NCBI RefSeq assembly: GCF_001976065.1 | Contig: NZ_MNAH01000003.1 | Location: forward strand, 530,589-594,588 | Length of the DNA: 64,000 nt | Origin: Pseudomonas putida | GTDB taxonomy: Bacteria; Pseudomonadota; Gammaproteobacteria; Pseudomonadales; Pseudomonadaceae | Direction: 5' to 3' | Part shown: positions 15,185 to 23,538 of the stretch, in pieces | How the letters are laid out: each line of letters begins with the position of its first letter | How positions within the stretch are numbered: the stretch's first letter is position 1 | Made by a program: the position numbers and the translations under genes | Notes under the pieces: generated by a model | Database searches by the model: none | Seen by the model: the letters and a program-made list of their open reading frames with translations, nothing else | What the model was told of the DNA's origin: nothing

Positions 15185-16516
15185 TTAAAACTTGTCGAGG
15201 GTCCGCAACTTCTGCGGCAGGCCCCAGAGCAACAGCGCCACGGCAATCAGCGCGCAGACACCAATGACGTACAGCGCCGGTGTGGTGCTGCCGGTCAAGT
15301 CCTTGATCCGTCCGACCATGACCGGGCTGACGATGCCGCCGAACTGCCCCAGGGTGTTGATCACCGCGATCCCGCCCGCCGCCCCGGCGCCGGCACCGGC
15401 CAGCAGTTTCGGCGGCAGGGTCCAGAAGCTCGGGATGGAGGCGATGATGCCGGCGCCGAGCATGCCCAGGGCGACGATCAGGAAGGTCGTGTGGTTGGCG
15501 AAGATCCCGGCACAGAAGAAACCGATCGCGCCGACCGCGACCAGGCCGGCGACAAACTTGCGCCGCTCGCCTGAGGCATCGGACAAGCGCCCGATCACCA
15601 CCATGCTGATGGCGCCGCAGATGTACGGGACTGCCGTCAGCAGGCCGATCATCACCGGGCTCTCGGTACCCGCGCTACGGATCAGTTGCGGCGCCCAGAA
15701 GTTCAGGCCGTAGGACGCCACCTGGATCAGGAAGTAGATCAGGCCGAGGGTCAGGAAGCCCGGAATGCGCAGCGCGGCGAGCAGCGAGCCACCGCTCTTG
15801 TGCGGTTCATGGTGGGCGATGCGACTGGCCAGCAGGGTCTTTTCCGACGGGGTCAGCCAATGGGCGTCTTCGATGCGGTCCTTGAGCAAGGTCAGCACCA
15901 GCAAGCCGAGGCCGATGCACGGCACACCACCGAGCAGGAACAGCCAGTGCCAGCCGCGCATGTCCATGAAGCCATCGAGGTGTTGCAGCACCAGGCCGGA
16001 GAACGGCGCGCCCACCAGACCGGCAAAGGCCGACGACAGGAACAGCATCGAAGTGATGCGCCCGCGATAGTGCTGCGGGAACCACAGCGTCAGGTAATAC
16101 AGCACGCCTGGGGCAAAACCCGCTTCCATCGCACCAATCACGAAACGCAGGGTGTAGAACTGCCATTCGCTGTTGACGAAGACCATGAGCGCGGTGGCCA
16201 GGCCCCAGGACATCATGATCCGGGCAATCCAGCGACGGGCGCCGACCTTGTACAGCATCATGTTGCTTGGCACTTCGAAAATCACATAACCGACCACGAA
16301 CAATCCGGCGCCGAGGCCGTAGGCGGTGTCGCTCAGGCTCAGGTCGGTCTGCAGCTGAAACTTGGCAAAGCTGATGTTGATGCGGTCGAAAAACGCGAAC
16401 AGGTAGCAAACCATGATCAGCGGCATCAAGCGCCAGGCGACCTTGCTGACCAGGGCTTTTTCTTCATCGTGGTGAACGGCCGGGCTCGCGCCGGCCTCCA
16501 GTGCATTCAGGCTCAT
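15185..16516 (-). CDS. MFS transporter, anion:cation symporter (ACS) family
   Basis: A 443-residue inner-membrane protein with 12 predicted helices. The N-terminus (VAWRLMPLIMVCYLFAFFDR, then INISFAKFQLQTDL) and the GLFVVGYVIFEVPSNMML segment are typical of the ACS family, which imports organic acids such as tartrate, phthalate, galactarate and 4-hydroxyphenylacetate. It lies downstream of the CoA-transferase/HMG-CoA-lyase pair in the same direction (189-base gap filled by a REP pair), so it probably imports their substrate. The leader contains an A-rich AAN repeat (16553-16564). Confidence 0.88.
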   Translation of the reverse strand: MSLNALEAGASPAVHHDEEKALVSKVAWRLMPLIMVCYLFAFFDRINISFAKFQLQTDLSLSDTAYGLGAGLFVVGYVIFEVPSNMMLYKVGARRWIARIMMSWGLATALMVFVNSEWQFYTLRFVIGAMEAGFAPGVLYYLTLWFPQHYRGRITSMLFLSSAFAGLVGAPFSGLVLQHLDGFMDMRGWHWLFLLGGVPCIGLGLLVLTLLKDRIEDAHWLTPSEKTLLASRIAHHEPHKSGGSLLAALRIPGFLTLGLIYFLIQVASYGLNFWAPQLIRSAGTESPVMIGLLTAVPYICGAISMVVIGRLSDASGERRKFVAGLVAVGAIGFFCAGIFANHTTFLIVALGMLGAGIIASIPSFWTLPPKLLAGAGAGAAGGIAVINTLGQFGGIVSPVMVGRIKDLTGSTTPALYVIGVCALIAVALLLWGLPQKLRTLDKF

Positions 16517-16552
16517 TGTGGTTCTCCAGGCGGACTGCCCTTGGGGTGTCCG

Positions 16553-16564
16553 ATTGTTTTTGTT
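16553..16564 (-). promoter_or_regulatory. Possible Hfq/Crc motif, MFS leader
   Basis: On the minus strand AACAAAAACAAT gives four successive AAN triplets, 37-48 bases upstream of the transporter start. Such CA motifs are bound by Hfq-Crc during catabolite repression in Pseudomonas. Confidence 0.45.
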
Positions 16565-16599
16565 GTCTGGTTGATCTGTTCGGTGAACTGCCCCCCCAA

Positions 16600-16690
16600 T
16601 GTGGGAGCGGGCTTGCTCGCGAAGGCGGAGTGTCAGTCGACATCATTGCTGGATGTCAGACCGTATTCGCGAGCAAGCCCGCTCCCACAG
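16600..16690. repeat. Inverted REP pair (REPIN)
   Basis: GTGGGAGCGGGCTTGCTCGC and its inverted complement flank about 45 bases of spacer. It separates the HMG-CoA-lyase and MFS genes. Confidence 0.9.
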
Positions 16691-16705
16691 GGGGCTTGGG
16701 TGTAG

Positions 16706-17632
16706 TCAGGAGGGCACGGGGTGCAGGTCGCAATTGCGTCCGGCCTTGGCCAGTTGTCCCGGCACTTCGTGGCCAAGCAGCGCCGGCAAGCCTCTGGACA
16801 GCTTGAGCAACAGTGGCAAATCGATACCGGTGTGAATGCCGACCTCATCGCACAGGTTCACCAGGTCTTCAGTGCAGATGTTGCCCGAGGCGCCCGGTGC
16901 AAACGGGCAGCCGCCAAGACCACCGAGCGCCGCGTCGAAACGTCGGGCACCGGCCTCGTAGGCGGCCAGCACGTTGCACAGACCCAGGCCCCGGGTGTTG
17001 TGGAAATGCAAGGTCAGGTCCGCAGGCGATACTCGCTGCAACACTCGCCGCACCAAGCGGTCGACCTGCCGCGGATTGGCCATGCCGGTGGTATCGGCCA
17101 GGGTGATGCCCTGGATGCCGAGTTCCTGGTAGGCCTCGACGATCTGCAACACCCGGTTCTCATCGATCCTGCCTTCGAACGGGCAACCAAAGGTCGTGGC
17201 GATACTCGCGTTCAGGCGCACCGGCGAGCCCTGCACAAACTGGACGATCTCGCCAAACGCCGCCAACGAGTCTTCGCAACGCATGCGCATGTTCGCCAGG
17301 TTGTGGGTCTGGCTGGCGGACATCACCAGATTCAGTTCATCGGCGCTACAGGCCAGTGCCCGTTGCGCGCCCTTCAAGTTGGGGATCAACGCGACATAGA
17401 TGACCCCCGGTTGGCGGCTGATGCCCTTGAACACCAACTCACCGTCGCGCAAGGCCGGAATAGCCTTGGGCGACACGAACGAACCGGCCTCGATGCGGCT
17501 GAAACCGGCCTGCGACAGTTGATCGATCAGCGCGATCTTGTCGACGGTTTCCACCCAGGTCGGCTCGATCTGCAAGCCGTCGCGCGGGGAGACTTCCTGA
17601 ACGATCAGGTGCTCGGAATAATCAGTGATCAT
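16706..17632 (-). CDS. Hydroxymethylglutaryl-CoA lyase
   Basis: A 308-residue TIM-barrel enzyme of the HMGL-like family. The N-terminal VQEVSPRDGLQIEP segment supplies the catalytic Arg-Asp and metal site. The C-terminal GGLGGCPFAPGASGN is the HMG-CoA-lyase signature with the active-site-loop cysteine. It splits HMG-CoA to acetyl-CoA and acetoacetate. Its start overlaps the stop of the CaiB/BaiF transferase gene by four bases (ATGA), so they are co-translated. This pairing is not the leucine-degradation context (no liuABCD neighbours), suggesting a dedicated second copy; a related (citramalyl- or methylated) CoA ester is an alternative substrate. Confidence 0.88.
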   Translation of the reverse strand: MITDYSEHLIVQEVSPRDGLQIEPTWVETVDKIALIDQLSQAGFSRIEAGSFVSPKAIPALRDGELVFKGISRQPGVIYVALIPNLKGAQRALACSADELNLVMSASQTHNLANMRMRCEDSLAAFGEIVQFVQGSPVRLNASIATTFGCPFEGRIDENRVLQIVEAYQELGIQGITLADTTGMANPRQVDRLVRRVLQRVSPADLTLHFHNTRGLGLCNVLAAYEAGARRFDAALGGLGGCPFAPGASGNICTEDLVNLCDEVGIHTGIDLPLLLKLSRGLPALLGHEVPGQLAKAGRNCDLHPVPS

Positions 17633-18822
17633 TGCACCACTCCTTCGACTTTCAGGCGTTCGATGTCTGCCACGGTGAGACCCAGTTGCGCGAGGATGCC
17701 GTCGGTGTGCTGGCCCAGCTCCGGGCCCGACCAGTTGACGCCACCCGGGGTCTCCGACAGTTTCGGCACGATGCCCGGCATCTTCACCGTGGCGCCGCCA
17801 GGCAGTTCAGCACTGAGCAGCATGTCCCGCGCCTGATAATGCGGATCGGCAACGATGTCGGCCACCGAATAGATACGTCCGGCCGGCACTTCGGCGGCTT
17901 CCAGGGCCGCCAGTACGTCGTTGATCGGCAGGCTGCTGGTCCAGTGGGTGATTGCCGCATCGAGCAGGTTGCTCTTGGCCGCACGCCCATCGTTATGCGC
18001 GAATTCGGGAGCGTCGGCCAGATCCTGGCGGCCGATCGTTTGCATCAGTCGCTTGTAGATCGGGTCGCTGTTGCCGGCGATCACCACGTAGGCGCCATCG
18101 GCCGTGAGGTAAGTGTTGGACGGTGCGATGCCCGGCAAGGCACCGCCGCTGCGCTCACGCACATGGCCGAGCATGTCGTATTCCGGAACCAGGCTTTCCA
18201 TGACATTGAACACGCTTTCGGCCAGGGACACATCGACGATCTGTCCCCCGCCCTGCCCGGTCTTCACCCGCAGCAGCGACATCAGTGCGCCGATCACGGC
18301 GTGCAGCGAGGCCAGGGAATCGCCGAGGCTGACGCCCACCCGCGCCGGAGGCGAACCGGGGGTGCCGCTGGTGTAGCGGATGCCGCCCATGGCCTCGCCG
18401 ATGGCACCGAAACCCGGACGGTCGCGGTACGGACCGGTCTGGCCATAACCGGAAATGCGCACCAGGGTCAGGTTGGGATTGAGGGCATGCAACACCTCCC
18501 AACCGAGGCCGAGTTTTTCCAGTGCGCCGGGACGCAGGTTTTCGATCAGCACGTCGGCACCTGTCGCCAGTTGCTTGACCAGCTCGATGCCTTCGGCGGA
18601 TTTGAGGTTCAGCGCCAGGGACTTCTTGTTGCGTGATTGCAGGTACCACCACAGCGAGGTGCCCTGGTGCAACTTGCGCCATTTACGCAGGGGATCACCC
18701 TGGCCCATGGCTTCAATCTTGATCACCTCGGCGCCGAACTCGGCGAGCATGCGCGCGGCGAACGGCGCGGCAATCAGCGTGCCGATCTCGATCACTTTGA
18801 TCGCACTCAAGGGGGCAGTCAT
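17629..18822 (-). CDS. CaiB/BaiF family CoA-transferase
   Basis: A 397-residue class III CoA-transferase. LSAIKVIEIGTLIAAPFAARMLAEFGAEVIKIE at the start and ENLRPGALEKLGLGWEVL are typical. The aspartate that forms the mixed anhydride is present as Asp168 in VGVSLGDSLASLHA. Family knowledge: one member, SUGCT, moves CoA from succinyl-CoA to glutarate and 3-hydroxy-3-methylglutarate. Being translationally coupled to HMG-CoA lyase, this one may activate a free C5-C6 dicarboxylate. An AAGAACAAGAGG sequence just before the ATG combines a Crc-type motif with the Shine-Dalgarno. Confidence 0.88.
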   Translation of the reverse strand: MTAPLSAIKVIEIGTLIAAPFAARMLAEFGAEVIKIEAMGQGDPLRKWRKLHQGTSLWWYLQSRNKKSLALNLKSAEGIELVKQLATGADVLIENLRPGALEKLGLGWEVLHALNPNLTLVRISGYGQTGPYRDRPGFGAIGEAMGGIRYTSGTPGSPPARVGVSLGDSLASLHAVIGALMSLLRVKTGQGGGQIVDVSLAESVFNVMESLVPEYDMLGHVRERSGGALPGIAPSNTYLTADGAYVVIAGNSDPIYKRLMQTIGRQDLADAPEFAHNDGRAAKSNLLDAAITHWTSSLPINDVLAALEAAEVPAGRIYSVADIVADPHYQARDMLLSAELPGGATVKMPGIVPKLSETPGGVNWSGPELGQHTDGILAQLGLTVADIERLKVEGVVQ

Positions 18823-18834
18823 CGCGGGGTACCT

Positions 18835-18843
18835 CTTGTTCTT
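18835..18843 (-). promoter_or_regulatory. Probable Hfq/Crc site at CoA-transferase ribosome-binding site
   Basis: Minus-strand AAGAACAAG runs directly into the AGAGG Shine-Dalgarno. From memory this resembles the AACAACAAGAGG arrangement of the amiE leader, an established Crc-Hfq target. Occupancy would block initiation, so repression by preferred carbon sources is inferred. Confidence 0.6.
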
Positions 18844-18926
18844 GGAATATGGGCCAAGGCTAGAGGACAGGGGGCGTGGGAATCCAACCTTCAGTTGGCA
18901 ACGAGCGTTCGCGAAACGCGAACGCC

Positions 18927-19829
18927 CTAGCCGCGCAGATGCTCGAACAACATCCGGCTCACTGGCGATAACAACGCCTCATCACGCACCACCACGATCA
19001 AGGCGCGGTCCGACCACTCATCGGTCAAGGGCACGGCCGCCAACCCAAGGGCCCGACCAAACAATTCATAGGCCCGCTGCGGCAGCACGCCAATCCCCAT
19101 GTTGGCCTGGACCATGCGGCACATGGCATCGAATCCCGGCACATGGATCCGCACCCGCAAGACCTTGCCGGCCTCACGCGCCGCGGCGTGGGTGCGCATG
19201 TTGATCGAACTGGCGGCGTGCAACCCGACGTAATCGCTGTTCAGCGTATCGGCGAACGCCAGGCCCGAACGGCCCGCCAATGGATGATGCGACGGCATCA
19301 ACACCACCAGTTTGTCCTGGCGATACAGCACGCTGTGCAGGCCCTTGATGTCGCTGTCGATGGAGCAGATGCCGAGATCCGCCACGCCATCCAGGACGCC
19401 CTGGATCACCCCGGCACTGGGCCGCTCCTCGAGATCGGTCTTGACCTGCGGATGACGCTCGGAAAAATCCCGCAAGTCTTCGGGCAGGAACTGAATGATG
19501 GCCGACAGATTGGCGAGCATCCGCACATAGCCCCGCACACCGTGGCTGTGCTCACCCAGTTCCAGGCCCATTTTCTCGACGTTGAACAACATCTGCCGGG
19601 CGTGGTGCAGCAAGGTTTCACCCGCTGGTATCAGCGTCATGCCCTTGGCCTGACGCACGAACAGGCTGATACCCAGCGCCTCCTCCAGCTCCATCAAGCG
19701 CTTGCTCGCCGCCGACACCGCAATCGCCTCACGCGCGGCGGCACGGGTCAGCGTGCCCTCCTCGTGGACCGCGACAAACAGTTGCAGGGTGATCAGGTCG
19801 AGACGGCGGATCAGGCTTTTTTGCAGCAT
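18927..19829 (-). CDS. LysR-type regulator of the CoA-transferase/HMG-CoA-lyase genes
   Basis: A 300-residue LysR regulator. The HTH (LITLQLFVAVHEEGTLTRAAAREAIAVSAASKRLMELEEALG) spans about 11-52, and the effector domain about 90-295. It is upstream of and in the same direction as the CaiB/BaiF gene (104-base gap), so it is the likely pathway regulator. The start is placed at MLQKSLIRRLDLITLQ; a longer in-frame reading exists but runs into the neighbouring divergent gene's upstream region. Confidence 0.85.
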   Translation of the reverse strand: MLQKSLIRRLDLITLQLFVAVHEEGTLTRAAAREAIAVSAASKRLMELEEALGISLFVRQAKGMTLIPAGETLLHHARQMLFNVEKMGLELGEHSHGVRGYVRMLANLSAIIQFLPEDLRDFSERHPQVKTDLEERPSAGVIQGVLDGVADLGICSIDSDIKGLHSVLYRQDKLVVLMPSHHPLAGRSGLAFADTLNSDYVGLHAASSINMRTHAAAREAGKVLRVRIHVPGFDAMCRMVQANMGIGVLPQRAYELFGRALGLAAVPLTDEWSDRALIVVVRDEALLSPVSRMLFEHLRG

Positions 19830-19963
19830 CGGACACTCGGCAACGGCGGCTGGGACGAAAATCGCAGCATAGCGCCCTTCGCCCGCGACGTGCCGTGGTT
19901 GAAGCGCCCGACCATGATAAAGTCGCCGCCCATCAGACCTTTTGCTTCGAGACGACCACCGCA

Positions 19964-20983
19964 ATGACCGATTTCCAGGATGTCGATGCCCAACTTGAAG
20001 ACTGGAACGCCTTGCGCACCAGCGCTGCGTTCGACGGTCTGCTGGTGGGCAATGGGGCCAGCCGTGCGGTGTGGGACGACTTCGGCTACGACTCGCTGTT
20101 CGAGAACGCCCGCACCGTCGAGGAAAAACCCCTCAGCCCGTCCGAGCTGAGCGTGTTCGAGGCGCTGCAGACCCGCAGTTTCGAGCAGGTGCTCAGCGCC
20201 CTGAAAACCACCAGCCGGGTCAACAAGGCCCTGGCCGTCAGCTCCACCGCGCCGCGCAATCGCTACTACGCGATCAAGGAAGCGCTGATCAACACCGTGC
20301 ACGCGGTACACATTCCGTGGCGGTTGGTCGAGGCGTCGAGCCTGGCGACGATCAGTCAGGAACTGGCCCGCTATCGCACCGTGTTCACCACCAACTACGA
20401 CTTGCTCAACTACTGGGCGATCCAGCAGCAACCCGAGGCGATCACCGATCTGTTCCAGGGGTCTGAACCGGCCTTCGACCTGAGCGTCACCGCCACCGAC
20501 AAAACTCGCCTGCTGTACTTGCATGGAGGTCTTCACCTGGTGCGCAATCAGGACGGCACGGCGCGCAAACTGATGTCGACCGAGGGCACGTTGCTCGGCA
20601 ATTTCGCCATCAACAACACGATCAAGACCCTCGACGACGTGCCCTTGTTCATCAACGAAGGACCGAGCGCGGACAAGCTCAAGACCATCCGCAGTTCCGA
20701 TTACCTGTCGTTCTGCTACGACCAGTTGCTCGGCCACGGCGACAGCTTGTGCATTTTCGGGCATGCCCTGGGCGAGCAAGACAGCCACATCGTGCACGCC
20801 CTGCGCCAGGCGAAACCGAAGGTGGTGGCGATCTCGATCTACCCGCGCAGCAAGGCGTTCATCCAGCATCAGAAGCGGCATTACGCGAAGGTGTTCGAGG
20901 GGACGGGGGTTGCGTTGCGGTTTTTTGATTCCAAGAGCCATGCGCTGGGTAGCCCGAAGCTAACGGTTCCAGTCGAAGTCTAG
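19964..20983 (+). CDS. DUF4917 / SIR2-like protein
   Basis: A 339-residue cytoplasmic protein. It carries SIR2-fold landmarks in order: LLVGNGASRAV at about 27-37, FTTNYDLLNYW at 141-151, LLYLHGGLHL at 183-192 with a histidine in the catalytic position, and a late IFGHALGEQDSHI segment. This set (GNG, TTNYD, LHG) is shared with SIR2-domain NAD-cleaving proteins, including those in phage-defence systems, and with DUF4917. Whether this one binds or hydrolyses NAD is unknown. It stands alone, divergent from a LysR gene, with no partner effector. The start at 19964 is chosen for family fit; no good Shine-Dalgarno is visible. Confidence 0.75.
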   Translation: MTDFQDVDAQLEDWNALRTSAAFDGLLVGNGASRAVWDDFGYDSLFENARTVEEKPLSPSELSVFEALQTRSFEQVLSALKTTSRVNKALAVSSTAPRNRYYAIKEALINTVHAVHIPWRLVEASSLATISQELARYRTVFTTNYDLLNYWAIQQQPEAITDLFQGSEPAFDLSVTATDKTRLLYLHGGLHLVRNQDGTARKLMSTEGTLLGNFAINNTIKTLDDVPLFINEGPSADKLKTIRSSDYLSFCYDQLLGHGDSLCIFGHALGEQDSHIVHALRQAKPKVVAISIYPRSKAFIQHQKRHYAKVFEGTGVALRFFDSKSHALGSPKLTVPVEV

Positions 20984-20998
20984 TATTGCCCGATCTGA

Positions 20999-21028
20999 CG
21001 CTTTCGCGAGCAAGCCCGCTCCCACAGT
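20999..21028 (-). repeat. Single REP element
   Basis: TCGCGAGCAAGCCCGCTCCC plus flanks, one unpaired arm of the common family; a decayed partner (CCCTGTGGGAGG) lies near 21050. Confidence 0.8.
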
Positions 21029-21071
21029 TAACCTGCGACGTTCACAAAATCCCTGTGGGAGGAAAGCTGAC

Positions 21072-21614
21072 TCATTCTTCAGCGCTATGCACCACCACCA
21101 GCAACTGCGCCTGCACCTCGCCCACCGAGCGTATACGGTGCGGTTTCTGTGAGTTGAAGTGCAGCGCATCACCACGGCTGAGCAGCACCCGCTCGTTGAC
21201 GAAATCCACTTCCACCTGCCCCTCGTGAACGAATAGAAACTCTTCGCCCAAATGTTCCTTGAAGGCTTTGTCGGTAAATTCTGTCGGCGGATAAATGATG
21301 AACGGCAGCAAGCTGCGTTCGCTGACCTGATGGGCCAGCACCGCGTAACCCGGATTGTCCGCGCTGGCCCCCAGGGGCTGGCGCTCATGGCTGCGTACCA
21401 GGCTATAGCTGTCGAGGCTGACCTTGTCTTCGGAAAACAGCTCCTCGACCTTCACGTTCAGTGCCTTGGCCAGTTTCAACGCGGCCGCGATCGACGGTGT
21501 GTTCAGGCCGCGTTCGACTTTTGACAGATAACTCTTGGTCATGCCGGACTTTTCCGCCAATTCTTCAAGGGTCACGCCAAGTTTTTTTCTCAATAATTTC
21601 AAACGGATAGACAT
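21072..21614 (-). CDS. XRE-family regulator with C-terminal cupin
   Basis: A 180-residue repressor-type protein. The N-terminal HTH_3 domain (LRKKLGVTLEELAEKSGMTKSYLSKVERGLNTPS) covers about 8-62. The C-terminal cupin (about 105-175, HLGEEFLFVHEGQVEVDFVNE then VLLSRGDALHFNSQKPHRI) probably senses a small molecule. It is divergent from the class II aldolase gene across 112 bases that contain a perfect operator-like palindrome. It is therefore the likely regulator of the two enzymes downstream and of itself. Confidence 0.88.
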   Translation of the reverse strand: MSIRLKLLRKKLGVTLEELAEKSGMTKSYLSKVERGLNTPSIAAALKLAKALNVKVEELFSEDKVSLDSYSLVRSHERQPLGASADNPGYAVLAHQVSERSLLPFIIYPPTEFTDKAFKEHLGEEFLFVHEGQVEVDFVNERVLLSRGDALHFNSQKPHRIRSVGEVQAQLLVVVHSAEE

Positions 21615-21654
21615 GTAGAGCGATTAATCCATCAAGGATGGTGACGAATTGTCC

Positions 21655-21696
21655 TTGCTCATGACACAAGGTGTCATATAGCATCTTTCGTGTCAT
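21655..21696. promoter_or_regulatory. Operator-promoter of the aldolase operon
   Basis: ATGACAC-AAG-GTGTCAT is a perfect palindrome at 21661-21677. It lies exactly between a -35-like TTGCTC (21655-21660) and a -10-like TATAGC (21677-21682, 16-base spacing). A second half-site GTGTCAT is at 21690-21696 and ATGAC at 21701. Binding of the cupin-XRE protein here would block RNA polymerase; this is inference from position. Confidence 0.6.
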
Positions 21697-21726
21697 CTGC
21701 ATGACCCAGCCAAAGAGGACACCGAT

Positions 21727-22509
21727 ATGGCCACGACATTAGCACTGCCCAAAGAGCAACTGGTCAAGCAAGCGCTGACCCAGATGCAAAACACCCTCGC
21801 GGATAATACGTGGACCGACCGGCAAAAGCTGGCCCTGACCTGCCGCATTCTGTTCGAGAATGGCCATGACGCTGGCCTGGCCGGGCAAATCACCGCCCGT
21901 GGCCCACAGCCTGGCACCTATTACACTCAACAATTGGGCCTGGGTTTCGACGAAATCACTGCGGGCAACCTGCTGTTGGTCAACGAAGACCTGGAAGTGC
22001 TCGAAGGCCACGGCATGCCCAATCCGGCTAACCGCTTCCACAGCTGGGTGTACCGCGCCCGCCCGGATGTGAACTGCATCATCCACACCCACCCGACCCA
22101 CGTCGCGGCGTTGTCGATGCTGGAGGTGCCACTGCAGATTTCCCACATGGACCTCTGCCCGCTCTACGACGACTGCGCATTTCTCGAAGGCTGGCCGGGC
22201 GTACCGGTGGGCAATGAAGAGGGTGAATTGATTGCCGGTGCCCTGGGTGACAAGCGGGCGATCCTGCTTTCCCACCACGGCCAGTTGTCCACCGGCACCA
22301 CCATCGAGGAGGCCTGTGTGATCGCCCAACTGATCGAACGCGCCGCCAGGCTGCAGCTGCTGGCGATGAGTGCCGGAACGATCAAGCCGATCATTCCCGA
22401 GCTGGGCCGCGAAGCCCATGACTGGATTGCCCGGCCCAAGCGCCACGCCGCCGCGTTCAACTACTACGCCCGGCAGAACCTGCGTCGACACGCCGATTGC
22501 CTGAACTGA
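21727..22509 (+). CDS. Class II aldolase/adducin family protein
   Basis: A 260-residue zinc-dependent aldolase-fold protein. IIHTHPTHVAALSML carries the metal-binding histidines, and LSHHGQLSTGTTIEEA the third. Members include fuculose- and ribulose-phosphate aldolases or epimerases and decarboxylases, so the reaction is undetermined. It is followed 30 bases later by a DHDPS-family lyase, and is divergent from the cupin-XRE gene. The AAGAGGACACCGAT sequence before the ATG gives a usable Shine-Dalgarno. Confidence 0.85.
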   Translation: MATTLALPKEQLVKQALTQMQNTLADNTWTDRQKLALTCRILFENGHDAGLAGQITARGPQPGTYYTQQLGLGFDEITAGNLLLVNEDLEVLEGHGMPNPANRFHSWVYRARPDVNCIIHTHPTHVAALSMLEVPLQISHMDLCPLYDDCAFLEGWPGVPVGNEEGELIAGALGDKRAILLSHHGQLSTGTTIEEACVIAQLIERAARLQLLAMSAGTIKPIIPELGREAHDWIARPKRHAAAFNYYARQNLRRHADCLN

Positions 22510-22539
22510 ACCCAGACCTTTTTTTGTACGGAGAGACCC

Positions 22540-23427
22540 ATGTCCACTGCAAACATTCACGGCATCATCGGCTATACCATCACCCCTTTTACCGCCGATG
22601 GCGAAGACATTGACCTGGACGCGCTCGGGCGCTCCATCGACCGCTTGATCGACGGCGGCGTGCATTCCATCGCGCCCCTGGGCAGCACTGGCGAAGGCGC
22701 TTACCTGAGCGATGCGGAGTGGGACCAGGTTGCCGAATTCAGTATCAGGCACGTGGCCAGGCGTGTGCCGACCATCGTCAGCGTGTCCGACCTGACCACC
22801 GCCAAAGCGATACGTCGCGCCCGTTTCGCTGAAGCCCATGGCGCCGACGTGGTGATGGTGCTGCCGACGTCATACTGGAAACTCAGCGAAGCGCAGATAC
22901 TCACCCATTACCGCGCCATCGGCGACAGCATCGGCGTGCCGATCATGCTCTACAACAACCCGGCCACCAGCGGTACCGACATGTCGGTGGACCTGATCCT
23001 GCGCATCGTCAAGGCCGTGGAAAACGTGACCATGGTCAAGGAGAGCACTGGCGACATCCAGCGCATGCATCGACTGCAATTACTGGGCGAGGGTCAGGTG
23101 CCCTTCTACAACGGTTGCAACCCGTTGGCGCTGGAAGCCTTCGCGGCCGGGGCAAAAGGCTGGTGCACCGCGGCGCCAAACCTGATCCCGCAGCTCAATC
23201 TCGACCTGTACGACGCCGTGCTGGCCAACGACCTGAACAAGGCACGTGAACTGTTCTATCACCAGTTGCCATTGCTGGACTTCATTCTCAAGGGGGGGTT
23301 GCCGGCAACGATCAAGGCGGGTTTGCGGGAGACAGGGCTGGAGGTGGGCGATCCGCGGTTGCCGGTGTTCCCGTTGGACGAGGCGGGTATTAGCCAACTG
23401 CAAGGCCTGCTGAACGCCCTGCGTTGA
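22540..23427 (+). CDS. Dihydrodipicolinate-synthase/N-acetylneuraminate-lyase family protein
   Basis: A 295-residue (beta/alpha)8 lyase. The Schiff-base lysine lies in MVKESTGD, with a conserved LYNNP tyrosine segment before it and GSTGEGAYLSDAEW near residue 50. It is not the housekeeping DapA by context: it follows a class II aldolase under a cupin-XRE regulator. It probably acts on a 2-oxo acid (aldol cleavage or dehydration), with pyruvate as likely product; the true substrate is unknown. CGGAGAG provides the ribosome site. Confidence 0.82.
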   Translation: MSTANIHGIIGYTITPFTADGEDIDLDALGRSIDRLIDGGVHSIAPLGSTGEGAYLSDAEWDQVAEFSIRHVARRVPTIVSVSDLTTAKAIRRARFAEAHGADVVMVLPTSYWKLSEAQILTHYRAIGDSIGVPIMLYNNPATSGTDMSVDLILRIVKAVENVTMVKESTGDIQRMHRLQLLGEGQVPFYNGCNPLALEAFAAGAKGWCTAAPNLIPQLNLDLYDAVLANDLNKARELFYHQLPLLDFILKGGLPATIKAGLRETGLEVGDPRLPVFPLDEAGISQLQGLLNALR

Positions 23428-23450
23428 TCTTGGGATTCACATATACAAAT

Positions 23451-23538
23451 GTGGGAGCGGCTTGCTCGCGAAAGCGGAGTGCCAGGCAACATGAATGTGA
23501 CTGGTATTCCGCATTCGCGAGCAAGCCCGCTCCCACAT
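23451..23538. repeat. Inverted REP pair (REPIN)
   Basis: GTGGGAGCGGCTTGCTCGCG and its inverted partner, 88 bases end to end, between convergent genes. The left arm lacks one G of the usual GCGGGC. Confidence 0.9.
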
